A stretch of DNA of 10,715 nt from an uncultured Clostridia bacterium (GTDB lineage Bacteria; Bacillota; Clostridia; Christensenellales; CAG-314), in contig CAKPPA010000027.1 in NCBI GenBank assembly GCA_934177025.1, positions 1 through 10,715 on the forward strand. The letters are read 5' to 3'. This document shows, piece by piece, positions 7,232 to 10,715 of the stretch. The notes beneath the pieces were generated by a model. It saw only the letters and a list, made by a program, of their open reading frames with translations, made no database searches and was not told the origin of the DNA. A program made the translations under genes and the position numbers. The first letter of the stretch is position 1, and every line of letters begins with the position of its first letter.

Positions 7232-7471
7232 ATGAGATTGGATAAATTTTTAAAAGTATCGCGTATTTTAAAACGCCGCACCGTGGCAAACGAAGTTTGC
7301 ACGGCAGGCTCCGTCCTTGTGAACGGCAAACCGGCAAAGCCATCGCTGCAATTGAAAAACGGCGACGTACTGACCATTCGTTTTGCTTCCGGCGACGTGC
7401 GCTTCGAAGTGTTGAACGCCGACGACAAAGTGAAAAAGGACGAGGAACGCGTGCGGGCGGTGACGGAATGA
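7232..7471 (+). CDS. rqcP: S4-domain RNA-binding protein RqcP (YabO family), ribosome quality control
   Basis: Small S4-domain protein of 79 aa that in Bacillus subtilis (YabO) binds obstructed 50S subunits near the peptidyl-tRNA and helps RqcH add C-terminal alanine tails to stalled nascent chains. The N-terminus MRLDKFLKVSR followed by KRRT (residues 14-17) and GSVLVNGKPAKPS (26-38) is the S4 fold and closely resembles YabO, including R2, D4 and R16. The length matches the family (about 80-90 aa). The charged C-terminus (residues 60-79) is typical. The start is certain from conservation of MRLDKFLK, although no ribosome binding site is present; the upstream -10 box suggests a leaderless mRNA. 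Its stop TGA overlaps the start of ispDF (ATGA), so the two are one transcription unit. Confidence 0.93.
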   Translation: MRLDKFLKVSRILKRRTVANEVCTAGSVLVNGKPAKPSLQLKNGDVLTIRFASGDVRFEVLNADDKVKKDEERVRAVTE

Positions 7472-8544
7472 AAAGTGCCTTGATTTTATGCGCGGGGCAA
7501 AGCGAACGATTTCAAAAACCGAAAATGTTCGAATGCGTAAACGGAAAAACCGTGGTGGAAACCGTAGTGGAAAAGTTTTTGCCTTATGCGGACGAAATTG
7601 TCGTTGTGTGTAAGGAGGAGGATTTTTTGCGCCTGTCGGAAATGCTTCGGGATCGCGTTCGGCTTGTGACGGGCGGAGCCACGCGAACGGAATCCGTGCG
7701 GCGCGGATTAAAGCAACTAAGCGCAAACAGCACCTATGTTGCCATCCACGACGGGGCGCGGCCTTTCGTAAGCGAAAGGCTTGTGGAAACCGCTTTTCGC
7801 GAAGCGGAACGTTACGGTTGCGCCGTGCCGTGCGTATCGCCGACGGACAGTGTTTACGACAAAACGCGCGGCGAAAAAATCGAGCGGGAACGCCTTATGC
7901 TACTGCAAACGCCGCAAACCTTCGACACGCAAAAATTGCGAACCGCTTACGACGAAGTTTTCGGCACGTTTACCGACGATTCCGAAGTGTTTGCAAAAAA
8001 ATATCCCCTGCATTTTATCGAGGGGGAGCGCACGAACCGCAAAATTACCTACCCTACCGATTTAGGAAAATCCGTAATCGGCAACGGGTTTGACGTGCAT
8101 CCGCTGGTGGAAGGAAGGCCGCTCCGCCTCGGCGGGGTTTGCATTCCGTTTTCGAAAGGGCTACTCGGCCACAGCGACGCCGACGTTTTAGTGCATGCGG
8201 TCATGGATGCCGTCCTCAGCGCGGCGGGCGAAGCGGACATCGGACATCAATTCCCCGACACGGACGAACGCTACCGCAATGCCGACAGTATGGAATTGTT
8301 TCGGCAAGTGCGACAAAAAACGCAACGCCTGCACATTCACGGCATTTCCTGCGTGGTTGCCGCCGAACAGCCGAAACTTGCGCCCTACTTGGACGAAATG
8401 CGCAAAAACCTTGCAAGCACGGCAAACGTACCGACCGAATGCGTGAATATCAGCGCAACGACGACGGAAAAACTCGGCATTGTCGGCAAAGGGAAAGGCA
8501 TTGCCGCTTATGCGGTTTGCTTGGGGGAACTTTTGCCCGTTTAA
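7468..8544 (+). CDS. ispDF: Bifunctional IspDF: MEP cytidylyltransferase / MECDP synthase
   Basis: Fusion of two enzymes of the non-mevalonate isoprenoid pathway, 358 aa, cytosolic. The IspD half (about residues 1-200) joins CTP to 2-C-methyl-D-erythritol 4-phosphate; visible are LCAGQSERF (7-15) with K19 at the usual PKQ lysine (here PKM), GGATRTESVRRGL (69-81), AIHDGARPF (92-100), TPQTF (148-152), TDDSEVF (169-175) and NRKITYPTDL (190-199). The IspF half (about 204-358) makes 2-C-methyl-D-erythritol 2,4-cyclodiphosphate; visible are IGNGFDVH with metal ligands D209 and H211, GHSDADVLVHA with H235 and the third ligand H243, DIGHQFPDTD (257-266) and ATTTEKLG (330-337). All expected active-site residues are present. 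IspD joins IspF within about five residues. The open frame extends to 7297, but the start is the ATG at 7468, overlapping the rqcP stop; with no strong ribosome binding site, translation is probably coupled to rqcP. IspE, the intervening enzyme, is not here. Confidence 0.96.
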   Translation: MKSALILCAGQSERFQKPKMFECVNGKTVVETVVEKFLPYADEIVVVCKEEDFLRLSEMLRDRVRLVTGGATRTESVRRGLKQLSANSTYVAIHDGARPFVSERLVETAFREAERYGCAVPCVSPTDSVYDKTRGEKIERERLMLLQTPQTFDTQKLRTAYDEVFGTFTDDSEVFAKKYPLHFIEGERTNRKITYPTDLGKSVIGNGFDVHPLVEGRPLRLGGVCIPFSKGLLGHSDADVLVHAVMDAVLSAAGEADIGHQFPDTDERYRNADSMELFRQVRQKTQRLHIHGISCVVAAEQPKLAPYLDEMRKNLASTANVPTECVNISATTTEKLGIVGKGKGIAAYAVCLGELLPV

Positions 8545-8587
8545 GGAAACGATGCTTTCCCCGAAAAACAGTACCAAACAGCACAAA

Positions 8588-8630
8588 AAAAGAGCGCATT
8601 TTAAGGAGCGACCTTAAAATATGCTCTTTT
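8588..8630. terminator. Bidirectional intrinsic terminator between ispDF and the antiporter
   Basis: Two 19-nt arms (8588-8606 and 8612-8630) pair around an AGCGA loop with only two non-Watson-Crick positions. The arms start and end in A and T runs, so each strand gives a hairpin followed by a T tract: TTTTTGTTTTT to the right, TTTTTTT to the left. It serves both convergent genes: ispDF ends 43 bp to its left and the antiporter ends 16 bp to its right. Confidence 0.9.
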
Positions 8631-8646
8631 TGTTTTTGCGAAAAAC

Positions 8647-10077
8647 TTAACCCAAACGTTCCGACGGATTCTTTTCCGGACGCAACGCCGTTTCCATTGC
8701 GTGCTCGTCGCGCACTTCCTCGCCGACAACCGGAACTTTGACTTTTTTGCCTTTTTTGCCTTTTCCGTTCGACTCGTCGCGGAACAACAGTTTTAGGAAA
8801 ATCGGGCACAAAATGCTGGATACCAAAATTAAGCAAATGGTCGGAATAATCGGATCGATGCCTACCACGGCACCGGCGGCATCCCGTGCGATGAGCGTAG
8901 CCCCCGCACTGTACACGGCAAGGGCGACCTCACCGCGGGCAATCATGCCGCAACCGATGCGCATCGAATCCTTTCCCGAGTACTTGCAAAGTTTTGCAAC
9001 GCTGCCGCAACCCACGATTTTGCCTACTACGCCGAGAATGATGAAAATCAGCGCAAACAGCAAAATGGACGGCTGGAACTGCGAAAAATCCGCATGAATT
9101 CCGATATAAGCGAAAAACACCGGCGAGAAAATCAAGTAGCCCATACGAATGACTTTGTTGTCGATAATCGCCGTTTCGTCAAACCCTTTGCCCGCATTCA
9201 AGCCGCTGAGCATGATACCTGCCATGTAGGCACCCGTAATTGCGGCGATGTCGAACAGCACTTCGGACATAAACGCATAGAAAAAGCACATTGCCAAAGC
9301 GTAAATACCCGTGCGCCGATGATTCGGATAGTGTTTTACGAGCCAAGTAAAGAAGTAACGACGAAGGAGATAGCCGACGCCGATCATCACGACGAAAAAC
9401 ATCAAAACTTTGACGATCACTACCCAAAGCGGGTTACCGTCCGCACCGCCCTGCAAACTCGTGACGATACTTAACACGATAATGCCGATAACGTCGTCGA
9501 TAATTGCCGCCGAAACAATGGTTTGACCGACTTTCGTGTTTAAATGCCCCAATTCCCGCAGTGTTTCCACCGTGATACCCACGCTGGTTGCCGCCAAAAT
9601 CGTGCCGACAAACAATGCGTTTAGCACGTAGTCCCGCGTTTGGAAGGCTTCCGCAAAGCCGCCCGGCATAAAGCACATTGCTCCCAAAAAGCCGAACAGG
9701 ATCGGCACAATGACGCCCGCCAACGCAACGAGTGTAGCGACCGCACCGCTTTTTTTCAGTTCCTTTACGTCCGTTTCCAGCCCGCTGGAAAACAAAATGA
9801 AAATTACACCGATTTGGCTAAACGTGTTGAGAATTGCCGATTGCTGCTCGTTCGGATTTACCAAACCGTGGAAGCCGCCTTCGCCCACCCCGAAAAAAAA
9901 CGCGGGGCCGATCAGCAAACCTGCAATGACCATTCCCACGACTTGCGGCAATCCGAAATGACGCGTTAGCATCCCCAAAGATTTCGTTGCAACAAGGATA
10001 ATTGCTAAATAGTAAATTGGTTTTAAGGCTTCCGCCTGCCCCCAGTTAATCCATTGAATTTCTGCCAAAAAATTCAT
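8647..10077 (-). CDS. CPA2-family Na+/H+ antiporter (NapA/GerN/Kef-like transmembrane protein)
   Basis: Integral membrane cation/proton exchanger, 476 aa, with a run of about 12-13 hydrophobic segments over residues 20-435. Family marks: TSVGITVETLRELGHL (164-179), the broken helix of the core domain; AIIDDVIG (191-198) with the DD ion-binding pair D194-D195 seen in electrogenic members such as NapA; a core lysine in VVGKIVG (K353); and GMIARGEVALAV (377-388). The tail (436-476) is soluble, first basic (GKGKKGKKVK) then mixed charge. There is no TrkA-N/RCK nucleotide-binding domain as in KefB or KefC, so channel-like ligand gating is not expected. The start is the ATG at 10077, with AAGGAGG (10086-10092) 8 nt upstream. 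A longer open frame to 10122 is excluded because it begins upstream of the predicted transcription start. It probably exports Na+ or K+ in exchange for H+; the ion cannot be fixed from sequence. Confidence 0.92.
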   Translation of the reverse strand: MNFLAEIQWINWGQAEALKPIYYLAIILVATKSLGMLTRHFGLPQVVGMVIAGLLIGPAFFFGVGEGGFHGLVNPNEQQSAILNTFSQIGVIFILFSSGLETDVKELKKSGAVATLVALAGVIVPILFGFLGAMCFMPGGFAEAFQTRDYVLNALFVGTILAATSVGITVETLRELGHLNTKVGQTIVSAAIIDDVIGIIVLSIVTSLQGGADGNPLWVVIVKVLMFFVVMIGVGYLLRRYFFTWLVKHYPNHRRTGIYALAMCFFYAFMSEVLFDIAAITGAYMAGIMLSGLNAGKGFDETAIIDNKVIRMGYLIFSPVFFAYIGIHADFSQFQPSILLFALIFIILGVVGKIVGCGSVAKLCKYSGKDSMRIGCGMIARGEVALAVYSAGATLIARDAAGAVVGIDPIIPTICLILVSSILCPIFLKLLFRDESNGKGKKGKKVKVPVVGEEVRDEHAMETALRPEKNPSERLG

Positions 10078-10109
10078 ACGGAAAACCTCCTTCTCTTTTT
10101 CACCAACCC

Positions 10110-10138
10110 ATTCTAGTTCCATTCCTTTTTTTTGTCAA
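10110..10138 (-). promoter_or_regulatory. Near-consensus sigma-A promoter of the antiporter gene
   Basis: Reading leftward, a perfect TTGACA (10133-10138), a 17-bp spacer that begins with an A tract, and TAGAAT (10110-10115; 5 of 6). Transcription would start near 10103, giving a leader of about 26 nt that just contains the AAGGAGG site before the ATG at 10077. This is the strongest promoter in the window and shows no obvious operator, so the gene is probably expressed constitutively at a high level. Confidence 0.85.
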
Positions 10139-10280
10139 TTTTCGACACAAGAATTTTTAATTTTTTCCAAAACTTTTGCGTTGTGCCCTACTTTTTGTTT
10201 TTTTTCGTGCCTTTTTCCCTTGTTTTCCCCTTGTTGCATACGATTTTTGTCCTTTTCGCCGAAAAAATAATGCTTTTTGA

Positions 10281-10320
10281 AAAAAAGAAAGGGCAAAAAA
10301 AGTTTCCACGCTTTTTGCCC
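10281..10320 (-). terminator. Intrinsic terminator of the ABC transporter gene
   Basis: Reading leftward, GGGCAAAAA (10312-10320) pairs with TTTTTGCCC (10291-10299) around a 12-nt centre, followed by TTTCTTTTTTT down to about 10280. It begins 35 bp after the ABC stop codon. It separates that gene from the antiporter promoter, so the two minus-strand genes are independent units. The rest of the gap (about 10139-10280) is a pyrimidine-rich plus strand with no gene or clear element. Confidence 0.85.
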
Positions 10321-10355
10321 CATGCTTTTCCTTTTACGAGTTTTAAACACCTGTT

Positions 10356-10715
10356 TTACTCCAATTCGAACGCACCCGTGTAAAGTTGATAGTACTTGCC
10401 CTTTTCCTTGATTAATTTATCGTGATTGCCGCGCTCGATAATTTCCCCCGACTCCAACACCATAATCACGTCGGCATTCCGAACGGTGGAAAGGCGGTGC
10501 GCAATGACAAACACGGTACGCCCTTTCATGAGTCCGTCCATTCCGCGTTGTACCAGCGTTTCGGTGCGTGTGTCGATGCTGGACGTTGCTTCGTCCAAAA
10601 TCATAACGGGCGGATCCGCCACGGCGGCGCGTGCGATGGAAATCAACTGCCGTTGCCCCTGCGAAAGATTGCTGCCGTTGGAAAGAATCGGCGTGTCGTA
10701 CCCTTGCGGTAACAT
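10356..10715 (-). CDS. ABC transporter ATP-binding/permease protein, C-terminal fragment
   Basis: The last 119 residues of an ABC nucleotide-binding domain; the rest lies beyond the right edge. Visible are LPQGYDT (2-8), the signature LSQGQ (17-21), Walker B VMILDE (37-42) with catalytic E42, the D-loop SSID (45-48), and the switch histidine in IAHRLST (H73). The end, GEIIERGNHDKLIKEKGKYYQLY (89-111), is the pattern of exporter half-transporters of the MsbA/LmrA/MdlB type, where an N-terminal six-helix membrane domain precedes this domain. The membrane part is not in the window, so substrate and partner are unknown. The methionine at the very edge is almost certainly internal. The stop is TAA at 10356-10358. 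Confidence 0.93.
   Translation of the reverse strand: MLPQGYDTPILSNGSNLSQGQRQLISIARAAVADPPVMILDEATSSIDTRTETLVQRGMDGLMKGRTVFVIAHRLSTVRNADVIMVLESGEIIERGNHDKLIKEKGKYYQLYTGAFELE

Noticed and set aside
6997..7428. Minus-strand open frame covering rqcP
   Set aside because: Antisense shadow of the conserved rqcP; basic low-complexity translation and no supporting signals.
7297..7467. N-terminal extension of IspDF
   Set aside because: It overlaps rqcP in another frame, its translation is arginine-rich without IspD character, and the IspD fold begins at MKSALILCAG from the ATG at 7468.
10078..10122. Extension of the antiporter by 15 residues to an ATG at 10122
   Set aside because: The ATG at 10077 has a well-spaced AAGGAGG, and the -10 box at 10110-10115 places the transcription start downstream of 10122. 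The extra residues include the translated ribosome binding site.
10132..10383. Overlapping plus- and minus-strand small frames in the pyrimidine-rich gap
   Set aside because: Poly-Phe and poly-Lys translations reflect base composition; they run through the antiporter promoter and the ABC terminator.

Overview
The window is chromosomal housekeeping DNA from a bacterium, most likely a Bacillota of the class Clostridia. The grounds are the RpoB and RpoC proteins (Gram-positive architecture, no E. coli-type SI3 insertion in the RpoC trigger loop), AGGAGG-type ribosome binding sites, sigma-A-like promoters, an RqcP-type S4 protein and the MEP isoprenoid pathway. Placement below class level cannot be supported from the sequence alone. 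Genes are of moderate GC content and the gaps between them are AT-rich.

Layout. (1) Positions 1-6803, minus strand: the rpoB-rpoC operon, with rpoB complete (1274 aa) and rpoC cut by the left edge (989 residues present). They are 9 nt apart, and the rpoC ribosome binding site overlaps the rpoB stop codon. (2) Positions 6804-7231: a 428-bp divergent intergenic region. It holds a candidate rpoB promoter with a leader of about 170 nt, a 14-bp perfect palindrome, repeats capable of alternative hairpins, two terminator-like hairpins pointing rightward, and a promoter whose -10 box lies only 6 bp from the ATG of the next gene. (3) Positions 7232-8544, plus strand: a two-gene unit of rqcP (S4-domain ribosome quality-control factor) and a fused ispDF (two MEP-pathway enzymes), overlapping as ATGA. 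(4) Positions 8545-8646: a shared bidirectional terminator. (5) Positions 8647-10077, minus strand: a CPA2-type Na+/H+ antiporter with its own near-consensus promoter. (6) Positions 10356-10715, minus strand: the C-terminal end of an ABC exporter, followed by its own intrinsic terminator.

Functionally these are independent core units: transcription (rpoBC), rescue of stalled large ribosomal subunits plus isoprenoid precursor synthesis (rqcP-ispDF), cation/proton homeostasis (antiporter) and export (ABC protein). I see no mobile element, CRISPR array, tRNA, rRNA or defence island, and no evidence for a new multi-gene system. The points worth checking are regulatory and architectural: the probably leaderless rqcP-ispDF transcript, the nearly linker-free IspDF fusion, rpoBC lacking an adjacent rplL, the structured rpoB leader, a possible small RNA opposite that leader, the long acidic RpoB tail, and a lysine at a rifampicin-contact position of RpoB.
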